Source of the DNA: Butyrivibrio sp. M55
GTDB lineage: Bacteria > Bacillota > Clostridia > Lachnospirales > Lachnospiraceae
Direction of reading: 5' to 3'
Length of the DNA: 64,000 bases
Assembly: GCF_900116865.1 (NCBI RefSeq)
Contig: NZ_FPCD01000003.1
Location: 186,001-250,000 of the forward strand
This document shows positions 17,613 to 26,102 of this stretch, one piece after another. The translations under genes were made by a program, and so were the position numbers. The stretch's first letter is position 1; every line of letters begins with the position of its first letter. A model generated the notes under the pieces. The model did no database searches, was not told the DNA's origin, and saw only the letters and a program-made list of their open reading frames with translations.

Positions 17613-18263
17613 TTAGTCCCCCTTTCTACTGATCACGTACTTAAAAATCGGATTTCCAAGTGACGAAAACTTTTCCTCATATTCAGTCATCACATTTCCT
17701 TCGTTCATGACTTCGTCATTATGAAGGTCGTATGTAATGGCATCAATATTCCATCCGGCAGGCTCTACCTCATCGCGTGCGAATGTGAAAAGACCTTCGT
17801 TATCAGTCTTAAATTCCACAACGCCGTCCGCTTTTAATATTTTATCATATCGCTTCAGAAACTCGCGGGAAGGAAGTCGCCTTTTGGCATGTCTGTCCTT
17901 CGGCCAAGGATCTGAAAAGTTCAAATAAATTCTACCAACTTCTGATTCATCAAATACTTCCGTAATATCTTCCGCATCCATTCTTATAAAGATAACATTT
18001 GGAAGCTGCAACTCTTCCTGCTTCTGTATCGCACGAAGAAGTACGCTCGAATATTTTTCTATTCCTACATAATTAATATTAGGATGAAGCGCCGCCATAT
18101 CCATGATGAAACGACCCTTGCCCATTCCTATCTCAATATGAATCTCATTATCGTTTCCAAATATTTCTTTTTTCCAAAGTCCTTTTTTCTGCTCAGGGTC
18201 CTTAACAGTGTACTTACTCTCGGCAATGACTTCTCTCGAACCCGCTATATTACGTAATCGCAT
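17613..18263 (-). CDS. trmB: tRNA (guanine-N7)-methyltransferase
   Basis: 216 residues; ATG behind AGGTGG. It methylates G46 in the variable loop of tRNAs using SAM. Seen: EIGMGKGRFIMDMAALHP (SAM-binding glycine motif), YLNFSDPWPKDRHAKRRL (the family signature with the catalytic Asp-Pro-Trp region) and FKTDNEGLF near the C-terminus. Complete for the family. First gene of trmB-trxA-SH3 protein, divergent from the carboxypeptidase fusion gene. Confidence 0.96.
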   Translation of the reverse strand: MRLRNIAGSREVIAESKYTVKDPEQKKGLWKKEIFGNDNEIHIEIGMGKGRFIMDMAALHPNINYVGIEKYSSVLLRAIQKQEELQLPNVIFIRMDAEDITEVFDESEVGRIYLNFSDPWPKDRHAKRRLPSREFLKRYDKILKADGVVEFKTDNEGLFTFARDEVEPAGWNIDAITYDLHNDEVMNEGNVMTEYEEKFSSLGNPIFKYVISRKGD

Positions 18264-18305
18264 TTTTTAAATTCCACCTATCCTTTATAAAGAATTTTAC
18301 AACAT

Positions 18306-18334
18306 TTGCCCTTGAATGGGAAGTATTGTATTAT
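18306..18334 (+). promoter_or_regulatory. Promoter of the carboxypeptidase fusion gene
   Basis: TTGCCC (18306-18311), a 17-bp spacer, and TATTAT (18329-18334). The predicted start of transcription is within a few bases of the ATG at 18344, which has no ribosome site. Confidence 0.45.
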
Positions 18335-18343
18335 TTACATACT

Positions 18344-20956
18344 ATGAACTTTTTTAATGACTTCCATAATAAAAACAGAATAAGATTTATCGCTGCTTCA
18401 TTCTCAATGTTTTTTGCAGCTTTTTTTATGTTGCAAACAGCAGTCCACGCAGAAACAGTCGATCCGTCCGAAGAGGCGCTTAAGCAAAAAGAGGCTCCGA
18501 TTCAAAGTAATTCCATACAAGGATGGCCCGAAGGTCCTATCATATCGGCAGAAGCTGCCATCTTGATGGATGCGAATACGAAGACTATTCTCTATTCGAA
18601 AAATATCGATGAGAAACTCTATCCCGCAAGTACGACAAAAATTATGACTTGTCTTCTTGCTGTGGAGAATGCCAAATTGGATGAGCAGGTTGTGTTCTCT
18701 CACGACGCTGTATTTAGTGTTCCAAATGACGGATCAAGTATAGGAATGGATGAAGGCGAATCAATTCCACTTGAGCAGGCTCTTTTTGGAATAATGGTTG
18801 GAAGTGCAAATGAAGTTGCCAATGCTCTTGCGGAACATATAAGTGGAAGCGTATCAAAATACGTAGATGAGATGAACAAGAGAGCCAAAGAACTTGGATG
18901 TCAAAATACCCATTTTGCCAATACCAACGGACTTCATGATCCGAATCACTATACGAGCGCCCATGATCTTGCTCTTATAGCGGCAGAATATTTTAAAAAC
19001 GATCTGTTATGTAAAGTCGGAAACACACCAACATATCATTTTACTCCTACTGAATCTCAGCCTGATGATTTCTATTTGCACAACAAGCACAAGCTGATAA
19101 ACGGTGAAATAAAATATGATGGTATTATAGGCGGCAAAACAGGTTACACCGCACAGGCAAATGAGACACTTGTAACTTGCGCTGAGAGAAACGGCATGAA
19201 ACTTATCTGCGTCGTATTAAAAGATGACTCACCGGAACAGTTCAATGATACAGTTACACTTTTTAATTACGGCTTCAATAATTTCCGTGTGGAAAAGGTT
19301 GCCGATGTGGACAAAAGATATATGCCGGATGATTCTCTTTTCTTTGAGTCCGATAATGACGTGTTTGGTAAGTCGGGAACAATCCTTAATCTTAATCCAA
19401 AAGATTATGTTATTCTTCCCGTAAATGCATCTGTTGAAGATACCGACTTTGAGATCTCATATGATCTTACTCCTGAAGAACAGGCTAAGGCAGGCAACGC
19501 TCTTGCAAAGGTTATATACAGCTACAAAGGTATCCCTATAGGAAACGCCCATGTATGCTACTTTGAACAGAACGGAACACCCTCACAATTAGCCAATGCG
19601 TATCATTCGATTTTTATCAATGTAAAGATACTTATTATGTGTGCCGGAGTCTTTGTTGTTCTAATGACCTTAGTCGCATCTGTTGCAACAAGGATTGCAG
19701 CTAACAGAACATTCCATAGCAGAAGCGACAGAATTAGATACAACAGAAGAAAGCGAGAATTTAATAAAGGACATATCCAGTATAAAAAAATATATATTAT
19801 TGTAGCTGTTATAGTTATCGCAATTATGTGCTTCGGTTTGTTTATCTTTTTTAATTCTAAATCACAAAAAGATGCTCATACAAAAAATACGGATGAGATT
19901 AAACCGGAAGCACCTGTTATAGAAGAATCAGCTGATAACATGGATGTGTGGAAAGAAAATCATTTAAAGGTAAAAGGCATATATGTCACAGGTCCAACAG
20001 CCGGAACAGATAAGCTTGACGATATCATTAGTCTTATAAACGAAACAGAACTAAATACAATTGTTCTTGATGTTAAAGATGACAATGGAAACATTACCTT
20101 TAAAATGGATAATGAAAATGTCATAGAAATGAACTCCGGCATTGCCTACATAAAAGACATTAGTGCACTTTTAAAAAAGTTAAAAGAAAATGATATATAT
20201 GTAATTGCAAGAATAGCTTGTTTCAAAGATCCTATATTGGCAAAAGCTCATCCTGAACTTGCTCTTACAGCTCCTGACAACTCACTTATAACTGATGCCA
20301 ATGGTAATGCTTGGGTGAACCCATGTAAAGAAGAAGTGTGGAATTATATTATTAGCCTTGTGAACAGTTGTTGTGCTCTCGGTTTTGATGAAGTGCAACT
20401 TGATTATGTTAGATTTCCGGTTGGACAAAAAGCTGATGATGCCTTATATGATCTCGTTTCAGATGATGATGATGCCCGTAGAAATTATATCACTGAGTTC
20501 TTAGCCAAAGTAACTGAAGAGGGGCATAAACATAACATTCCTGTATCAGCTGATGTTTTTGGAACAATAATCAATAGTAACAAGGACTCAAAACACGTCG
20601 GCCAGGATTATGTAAATCTTGTCTCCAATTTAGATATTATCTGTCCAATGATCTATCCATCTCATTATGCAGACGGAGAATTTAAATTAGATGTTCCCGA
20701 TGCCCATCCTTACGATACGGTTAATAAAGCACTTGAAAAATCTAATGAAATCTTAAATCCAATTTCAAATAATAATCATGCTGTTATTCGGCCATGGCTT
20801 CAAGCGTTCACCGCAACCTGGGTAAAAGGACATATAAAATATGAGGGAAAAGAAATACGAGCGCAAATCCAAGCCGTATATGACGCCGGTTATGACGAAT
20901 GGATACTATGGAATTCTAATAGCAATTACAATATTGATGCATTAACAAAAAGCTAA
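18344..20956 (+). CDS. D,D-carboxypeptidase (S11) fused to a DUF4015 glycoside-hydrolase-like domain
   Basis: 870 residues from ATG 18344 (an in-frame TTG lies at 18326). Signal peptide ending near VHA/ET at about residue 30. Peptidase S11 domain with all three penicillin-binding motifs: Ser96-T-T-Lys99, Ser154-Ala-Asn and Lys265-Thr-Gly. It should trim the terminal D-Ala from peptidoglycan stems. TM helix at about 424-452, a very basic 30-residue loop (RSDRIRYNRRKREFNKG), and a second TM at about 481-503. From about 540 to the end is a DUF4015-type (putative GH13-like) barrel: GIYVTG, TIVLDVKDDNGNI, DEVQLDYVRFPVG, ICPMIYPSHY, RPWLQAF. The basic loop should be cytoplasmic, leaving both enzymes outside. 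I know the two families as separate proteins; the single uninterrupted frame here joins them. Confidence 0.9.
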   Translation: MNFFNDFHNKNRIRFIAASFSMFFAAFFMLQTAVHAETVDPSEEALKQKEAPIQSNSIQGWPEGPIISAEAAILMDANTKTILYSKNIDEKLYPASTTKIMTCLLAVENAKLDEQVVFSHDAVFSVPNDGSSIGMDEGESIPLEQALFGIMVGSANEVANALAEHISGSVSKYVDEMNKRAKELGCQNTHFANTNGLHDPNHYTSAHDLALIAAEYFKNDLLCKVGNTPTYHFTPTESQPDDFYLHNKHKLINGEIKYDGIIGGKTGYTAQANETLVTCAERNGMKLICVVLKDDSPEQFNDTVTLFNYGFNNFRVEKVADVDKRYMPDDSLFFESDNDVFGKSGTILNLNPKDYVILPVNASVEDTDFEISYDLTPEEQAKAGNALAKVIYSYKGIPIGNAHVCYFEQNGTPSQLANAYHSIFINVKILIMCAGVFVVLMTLVASVATRIAANRTFHSRSDRIRYNRRKREFNKGHIQYKKIYIIVAVIVIAIMCFGLFIFFNSKSQKDAHTKNTDEIKPEAPVIEESADNMDVWKENHLKVKGIYVTGPTAGTDKLDDIISLINETELNTIVLDVKDDNGNITFKMDNENVIEMNSGIAYIKDISALLKKLKENDIYVIARIACFKDPILAKAHPELALTAPDNSLITDANGNAWVNPCKEEVWNYIISLVNSCCALGFDEVQLDYVRFPVGQKADDALYDLVSDDDDARRNYITEFLAKVTEEGHKHNIPVSADVFGTIINSNKDSKHVGQDYVNLVSNLDIICPMIYPSHYADGEFKLDVPDAHPYDTVNKALEKSNEILNPISNNNHAVIRPWLQAFTATWVKGHIKYEGKEIRAQIQAVYDAGYDEWILWNSNSNYNIDALTKS

Positions 20957-20961
20957 AAAAA

Positions 20962-20997
20962 GCAGACCCCATTATATTATGGGTTCTGCCTCTTTTT
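20962..20997. terminator. Bidirectional terminator between convergent genes
   Basis: Stem gcaga-c-cccat / atggg-t-tctgc (one mismatch), with A7 on one side and T6 on the other, so usable in both directions. It overlaps the last codons and the stop codon (20977-20979) of the exonuclease gene. Confidence 0.85.
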
Positions 20998-21912
20998 TAT
21001 CTTTCTCTGTTTTTGTTTCATTGTCTCGACATCTTCAGGTGAAATGAACCTACATGTCTTTATTACGAACAGCCTTCCGTTCTCGGCTTTTTTTATCCTG
21101 ACTTTTGCCTTCATAAAACCATGCTTGTCACAACATGCAACTGCATAGTAATGTTTGCCGTTTGGAGAAAACCATTTTATCTTACGCCTTATGTTCTTAT
21201 GACATATGTAGCACTTGGTACTCATTATCTCCATATTTTCAAGGATATCTTCTTTGGTATCAAATTCCCTTGAAATATATTTTTCATAGCTGTCAAAGAC
21301 AATCTTGATTTCCTGCTTCTTGGTCTTGGGTGTTACATAGGTGTCAAAAGATATCCTCTCAAGAACTCTTTCTTTAAACCTCTGAAAAATCCTTGCCGTG
21401 TACTCCGCATCCCCCAGTGCTCTGTGGAACGGATTATCCGTATTAAGTCCCAGCTCTTCTACCGCCGATGAAAGTGCCTTTCTGGTACGTCCGTCATCAA
21501 ACGCAAGACTATATAGTTTTTGTACATCATAAAATGCAAGTGGTCTGTCCGATAAAAGCGGCATTCCAAAGAAGTCTAAATTCCTCTGAAATTCTGTAAG
21601 ATCAAGAGGTCCCCAGCTGCAGAATTTTGGATTCTCTCCGCACCATTCCAAAAACTCTTTTGCCGCATCACAAAAATCTTCTCCGTTTTCAAGGTCTTCC
21701 ATGGAAAGATTAATAAGCTTCCCGGTTATCTTGTGCATCTGCTTGTGAACTTTAGGTTTTATAAGCTTTGAAAACTCACCTATCTTAACTCTTTTCTCAT
21801 CTAATTTCACAGCGCCTATTTCAACTATTTCGAATGAAAGAGTTTTGCCGTCTATTGTAACAGGCGCTTCACCCTGATTCCACTCAAGGTCAAATACAAT
21901 GTAATTACCCAT
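20977..21912 (-). CDS. DEDDh-family 3'-5' exonuclease with C-terminal cysteine-rich module
   Basis: 311 residues; ATG behind AGGAAGGCG. RNase T/DnaQ fold: Exo I FDLEWNQ (Asp and Glu metal ligands) at the start, Exo II in the middle (FCSWGPLDLTEFQRNL) and Exo III HRALGDAEYTARIF with the catalytic His and Asp. This predicts exonuclease activity on RNA or DNA, as in KapD/Snp-like proteins. After about residue 220 comes an extra module with paired cysteines (KCYICHKNIRRK and ACCDKHG), possibly zinc-binding, and a lysine-rich tail. Substrate not determined. The 3' end lies within a shared bidirectional terminator. Confidence 0.88.
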   Translation of the reverse strand: MGNYIVFDLEWNQGEAPVTIDGKTLSFEIVEIGAVKLDEKRVKIGEFSKLIKPKVHKQMHKITGKLINLSMEDLENGEDFCDAAKEFLEWCGENPKFCSWGPLDLTEFQRNLDFFGMPLLSDRPLAFYDVQKLYSLAFDDGRTRKALSSAVEELGLNTDNPFHRALGDAEYTARIFQRFKERVLERISFDTYVTPKTKKQEIKIVFDSYEKYISREFDTKEDILENMEIMSTKCYICHKNIRRKIKWFSPNGKHYYAVACCDKHGFMKAKVRIKKAENGRLFVIKTCRFISPEDVETMKQKQRKIKKRQNP

Positions 21913-21939
21913 AAAAAATCGCCTTCCTGTCAGGCTCTA

Positions 21940-22752
21940 TTATACAAAAATTTTTACTTTTATAAACAGTCTGCCTTTTCTGGTCGTATTCTCTGTTCCG
22001 AGATAAATAAATTTGCCGTGTCCTCTTACCGAAACTCTGGCTCCTTCTTTGAGGTCATATCCACCGCTGTAAGCAGTGCGTCCGTCTATGTATACAGACT
22101 CCGCTTCAATAAGCCTTTGAGCTTCCGATCTTGAGAGGTGATAAACAAAAGAAAGAATTGCATCTATTCTCTCTGATGCAACCGTGCCTCCGATTTCTTC
22201 GAATTTCGGTTCGATGTTACACTCGGAAGATTTTACCGTTTCGCACTTCACGGAAGTGTGCTTAATTCTAATAAGTTCTTTGCATATCATTTCTGCGATG
22301 TCGCATGTGGCATAAAGATACGCTTCATTTTCTCCCGCAAAGATATCTCCGATCTGATCTCTTTCTATTCCGAGATTCATGACTGCGCCGAGGTAGTCTC
22401 TGTGTGTGAGATTATCGGCGAATTTTGCATTCACAGGTTTTATCCTTACACATGCAAGAACAGAAGGCTCCTCCTGCTCCGCCATTATAAAGCTCTCTTC
22501 ATCCATGTAATCGGGGAGAAAACATACCATCGCTCTTTCGGCGTCTTTATTACCTCCGTACATAACGAAATGCGCACCGTGATATTCGTGTACATTTGCA
22601 GGTATTTTTTCACTCGCAAGTATGTTGTAAAAAAGCGCCTGCTCAGATACAGACAAGAAGTCCGTGTGAGTGACAAAATTATTCATGTAAGCTCTTGTGG
22701 CAAGATCCTTTGCTCTTCCCGCAAGATAATCGCGTGATTTTTCTTCGTTCAT
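21940..22752 (-). CDS. ylmH: YlmH-type S4-domain RNA-binding protein
   Basis: 270 residues. The N-terminal two thirds match the YlmH RNA-binding region (VTHTDFLSVSEQALF, YGGNKDAERAMVCFLPDY, LTHRDYLGAVMNLGIERDQIGDI). The C-terminal S4 domain is at about residues 190-250 (RIDAILSFVYHLSRSEAQRL). In Bacillus YlmH (RqcP2) acts with stalled 50S subunits in ribosome quality control; the same role is likely. Its ATG overlaps the NUDIX stop (ATGA), so the two are translationally coupled. The usual division-cluster neighbours of ylmH (sepF, divIVA) are absent here. Confidence 0.9.
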   Translation of the reverse strand: MNEEKSRDYLAGRAKDLATRAYMNNFVTHTDFLSVSEQALFYNILASEKIPANVHEYHGAHFVMYGGNKDAERAMVCFLPDYMDEESFIMAEQEEPSVLACVRIKPVNAKFADNLTHRDYLGAVMNLGIERDQIGDIFAGENEAYLYATCDIAEMICKELIRIKHTSVKCETVKSSECNIEPKFEEIGGTVASERIDAILSFVYHLSRSEAQRLIEAESVYIDGRTAYSGGYDLKEGARVSVRGHGKFIYLGTENTTRKGRLFIKVKIFV

Positions 22753-23258
22753 TTTATATTTCTCAGATATTCCTTGTGATCCATTTTCTTTCCGTCAAGA
22801 ACAGCCTCTATTAGGTTGTCTTTTCCGTCGTAAACAAGCTTCAGTGAAAAGAAGTCTTTTCTCTCTTCCAAGAGTTTAAAAAATATCTTGTCTCCTTCCC
22901 ATAGATTGAGTCCGTAAACATCACTCTTTTTTATCCATTCAAGTTTTCCTTCATCACAGTCGCTCGGCTCTTCGTTTGGAGCAGGTGCGGTAAAGAGGGA
23001 CATAAGCTCGTAGTCTCCTTTGCCGGAAACAAAGGTCACAAGTCCTCTGAAATCAAGCTCCTCTTTTGGTATGTCATAACCTGTCTCTTCAAGTATCTCT
23101 CTGTGCATACATTCTTCGGGACTTTCATCCGCTTCAAAGTGCCCTCCGACACCGAGCCATTTGTCTTTGCTGATGTCGTTCTTTTTGGAGACTCTGTGGA
23201 GCATAAGATATCTGTCGTCGCGTTCGATGTAACACAAAGTTGTAAGTATGTCGTGCAT
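22749..23258 (-). CDS. NUDIX hydrolase, MutT/8-oxo-dGTP diphosphatase-like
   Basis: 169 residues; ATG behind CGGGAG. The Nudix box GHFEADESPEECMHREILEE continuing TGYD fits GX5EX7REUXEEXGU, with the metal-binding glutamates in place. Preceding KWLGVGG and the small size fit MutT-type nucleotide-pool sanitation, but the substrate is unproven. First gene of a two-gene unit with ylmH. Confidence 0.9.
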   Translation of the reverse strand: MHDILTTLCYIERDDRYLMLHRVSKKNDISKDKWLGVGGHFEADESPEECMHREILEETGYDIPKEELDFRGLVTFVSGKGDYELMSLFTAPAPNEEPSDCDEGKLEWIKKSDVYGLNLWEGDKIFFKLLEERKDFFSLKLVYDGKDNLIEAVLDGKKMDHKEYLRNIK

Positions 23259-23335
23259 TTATAACTCCCGTTGTAATGTGTTTATGGTTTTGAGTTTATT
23301 CTCTGAATAATCTTTTGCTTTATATCTGTGTAATT

Positions 23336-23350
23336 TGTTATCGGATAACA
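23336..23350. promoter_or_regulatory. Perfect 7-bp dyad, candidate operator
   Basis: TGTTATC-G-GATAACA, 78-92 bp upstream of the NUDIX gene and just upstream of a TATAAA-like minus-strand -10 (23324-23319). Shape and GC-poor arms look like a repressor site (LacI- or TetR-type). No regulator gene is adjacent. The rest of the 23259-23597 gap holds a hairpin, a 12-nt repeat tract and no supported gene. Confidence 0.4.
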
Positions 23351-23390
23351 GGGTAAAAAACAGACTCAAAACACACCTGTTTTTTATCCC
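23351..23390 (-). terminator. Probable terminator downstream of the clostripain gene
   Basis: AAAAAACAG and CTGTTTTTT arms (inside GGG...CCC) around a 14-nt loop; on the minus strand the stem ends in six T. It lies about 210 nt after the clostripain stop codon. Confidence 0.5.
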
Positions 23391-23483
23391 CGTTTTTTGT
23401 TGTGCATTTCTTATCGCCAAAAATGCTGAAGCCCACTAATAGTGCAGCTTTGCGCGATTTACACAAGCTCAAAAATCACCCCG

Positions 23484-23531
23484 AAATTTATCCCGATTTT
23501 TACTCTGATTTTTATCCGTATTTTTTCTCTA
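23484..23531. repeat. Four degenerate 12-nt tandem repeats
   Basis: AAATTTATCCCG, ATTTTTACTCTG, ATTTTTATCCGT and ATTTTTTCTCTA follow each other without gaps in the intergenic region between clostripain and the NUDIX gene. An ORF across them (from ATG 23402) has no ribosome site. Confidence 0.55.
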
Positions 23532-23597
23532 AAACAGCTCTCAAATCAACCTTTAAATTTACTCTGTATCGTTCATTTTTAAGAGCGTATTATTTCA

Positions 23598-26042
23598 TCA
23601 ATGTTTAAGTGATTCTGTCCAATATTTTTGTCCGTAAATATCTGTGAAACAATATGTCTCAAGAACCGCTCCGTCACCTACGGGAACATTGCTTATTTTC
23701 ATATCGGACATTGCCCCTTTTACTGTGTATTTTTCACTCAGTAAATATGCGTCCTTAAAGGACTTGTCATACCCATAGTAATCACAGGTAAAATCAATCT
23801 CATCTCCCGCCTGCAATTCTGTGAGGTTCTTTGCTATGGTCTCTGTCTCGCCTTCAACGTAGTCGTAACATACCCCCGCAACATACCCGTCTTCATTGTC
23901 TGAATCAAACACGAGAATAAGGTTCGCTTTTTGCTTGTTTAGATAGCACGGAACTCTGCCCGTTATTGCATAGCTATCATCGGTTGCCTGTATGTCTACC
24001 ACATAGTAGGCTACAACATTGCCGTCAATCGCGAGCCAAGTCTTGTCGTTCTGCGACCTCAAATTTCCACTCTCATCAAAGTCGAAAACATTATCCATTC
24101 CAAGGTCTATGTATCCCTCGCCGTCATCATAGAACATATTTAGGTCGAGTTCATGTACCATTTTCCACTGGTCTTCAGACAGGCTTATAACATCTTCTCC
24201 GGCACTGTTTTTTGTCCACATAAGAGCGGACTCATCAAACCTGTTAGAAGCAATGTATTTTGCTGCCTTTTCCACATCAAGACTTTTACCGAGGAATGCT
24301 GTGTTGGAAGAATTAAGTCCCGACACGCTGCTAAAGTCACTTGAAAGGAAGGTCGTAAGAAGCTGTGTTATCATCTCCGCAGAAGCATCCGAATTTCCGC
24401 TTCCGGAAAGCTCTCCAAAGATGGATGGTAAAGGTGTCTGTGAACCACCCGCTGCAACCTGTCCCGCAACCTCCATAGAAGCAAAGTTCTGAATGCACTT
24501 TGCATACTCTTTATCCATGCCGATATCTTCATAGGTATTTACCATCGAATCTACCTTATGTGTTTTCTTATAAGGGAAGTAGATGGAAAGCCCGTATGAG
24601 TTGGTCATATTTGAGCTTGTTTTGTTGTATTTTATTGCGCTTTTTAATGTTGCCACAAGTCCTTTTGCATCATCTGTTCCAACCCTGTTTGCAAAGTCCA
24701 CAAGATCGACCTGATCTATCTTTGAAGAAGCCGCAAATTCTCTCGTGTTTCCTCTCGCATTTGAAACCGTTTTATAGTTGTCACTATTTATCATTTCAGA
24801 GGTGCTTTTTGAGAAGTCGGCAAGCTCTGTCGGAACTGTCTGCGAAAGCTCCGCAAGATCTGTTATTGAAAGTGTTGTTTTTTGCCCCGGACAAGTCTGT
24901 GCACATGTACTTGTAAAAGAGTCGATAATATTCTTTCCGATATTTATCGTCTCCATCGATGTATTTTTTCCAAGTTCTGTAAGCCAGTCTGTGTAGTACC
25001 AACCAACTCCCGGTTCTGTCTCTTCGGATGCCACAAGATAATCCGCGTAATTAGACACTACAAGAGCGTTCTCAACAGTCGCCATAAGACATGTGTCAAA
25101 ACCGACAAAATCAAACGTCACTCCGCCGTCTTTAAGTGCCTTATTAATTCCTGCCAAAGACATTGCTCCTGCGGTCTGGAATTTTTCATCGTATCCGTAT
25201 CCGCCTGTAGACCCACCGCCGTGGTCCCAGAAAATAAGCTCATATCTGTCCGCAGGAAAGTTCTTTGCAGACCACTTGATATAGTCCGACAAAGTCTCTG
25301 CTTTTGTCATAGGTAAGTTACCCACGTTATTCACAAGAGGATTTAGCTTACCATCCTTTATCTGATATATCTGATTTGTAGCATTGGAAATTACATTGTT
25401 CTGCCACTGCTTACAGCCGCCTGTATAAACAAGGAGATTTATCTTATCACCAATGTCTGCTTTCATCATCTCCTGAATGTCCCTTGAAGCCATTCCGTTT
25501 CGGGACTCAAGATCTGCTCCGCACATGTAGACCATAATCGTGATATTATCCTGTCCGTTCCCCTTAATTACAGTCCTTTTTTCACGTGCTCTGCTGTCCA
25601 CACTTGTGTTAAGATTTCCTGTGTTTGGAGTGTCACTCCAGGTTGCCGAATTTGCACCCGATCCTGTGTATGAACCGTAGCCACCAAAAAGCTGGCCAAG
25701 AATCGATCCGGCTGCCCCTGAATTTCCGCCCTGAGAAGTCTGTGAATTCTGTGCTGTATTTGCAGGCGTTTGAGTTGCGGGCGGTGTATCTGTCTGTCCG
25801 CCTCCCAACATAGTCGAAAGTCCACCGCCTCCGGCCAGGAACAAAAGCACTATTATCATAAAGAGTGGATTAACCCCTCTTCCAGAACGCTTCATTCCAC
25901 CGCCGTTTTCCGACGGTCCGGATCCCGATGAATACCCACTGCTATTACCTACAGGACCGGTTCCGATTCCTTCACCTCTTTTGTGTACTCCGGAACCTCC
26001 TTCAGTGACATTCTTTTTTCTTCCAACAGGTCTGTTCTCCAT
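23598..26042 (-). CDS. Membrane-anchored clostripain-family (C11) cysteine protease
   Basis: 814 residues; ATG behind GGAGGGAAGC. A Gly/Ser-rich, basic N-terminal tail (1-57) precedes one transmembrane helix (about 58-79), then a Thr/Gln/Gly linker. The C11 catalytic domain starts at about 160: NITIMVYMCGADLES, catalytic His274 in IFWDHGGGSTGG, and catalytic Cys318 in VGFDTCLMATVE. About 400 C-terminal residues follow, with no motif that I recognise. Clostripain-like proteases cleave after Arg (or Lys), and many mature by self-cleavage. The topology puts the protease outside, tethered to the membrane. The upstream neighbour on the same strand is a MIF-like gene 60 nt away. Confidence 0.92.
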   Translation of the reverse strand: MENRPVGRKKNVTEGGSGVHKRGEGIGTGPVGNSSGYSSGSGPSENGGGMKRSGRGVNPLFMIIVLLFLAGGGGLSTMLGGGQTDTPPATQTPANTAQNSQTSQGGNSGAAGSILGQLFGGYGSYTGSGANSATWSDTPNTGNLNTSVDSRAREKRTVIKGNGQDNITIMVYMCGADLESRNGMASRDIQEMMKADIGDKINLLVYTGGCKQWQNNVISNATNQIYQIKDGKLNPLVNNVGNLPMTKAETLSDYIKWSAKNFPADRYELIFWDHGGGSTGGYGYDEKFQTAGAMSLAGINKALKDGGVTFDFVGFDTCLMATVENALVVSNYADYLVASEETEPGVGWYYTDWLTELGKNTSMETINIGKNIIDSFTSTCAQTCPGQKTTLSITDLAELSQTVPTELADFSKSTSEMINSDNYKTVSNARGNTREFAASSKIDQVDLVDFANRVGTDDAKGLVATLKSAIKYNKTSSNMTNSYGLSIYFPYKKTHKVDSMVNTYEDIGMDKEYAKCIQNFASMEVAGQVAAGGSQTPLPSIFGELSGSGNSDASAEMITQLLTTFLSSDFSSVSGLNSSNTAFLGKSLDVEKAAKYIASNRFDESALMWTKNSAGEDVISLSEDQWKMVHELDLNMFYDDGEGYIDLGMDNVFDFDESGNLRSQNDKTWLAIDGNVVAYYVVDIQATDDSYAITGRVPCYLNKQKANLILVFDSDNEDGYVAGVCYDYVEGETETIAKNLTELQAGDEIDFTCDYYGYDKSFKDAYLLSEKYTVKGAMSDMKISNVPVGDGAVLETYCFTDIYGQKYWTESLKH

Positions 26043-26102
26043 TGCTTCCCTCCAGACTTATTTTTCATACAGATTTCGCAGAAAAAATATGATGTATTAA
26101 TA

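Noticed and set aside
23402-23608. 68-codon ORF in the clostripain-NUDIX gap
   Set aside because: No ribosome site, odd composition caused by the 12-nt repeats, and it overlaps the 3' end of the clostripain gene.
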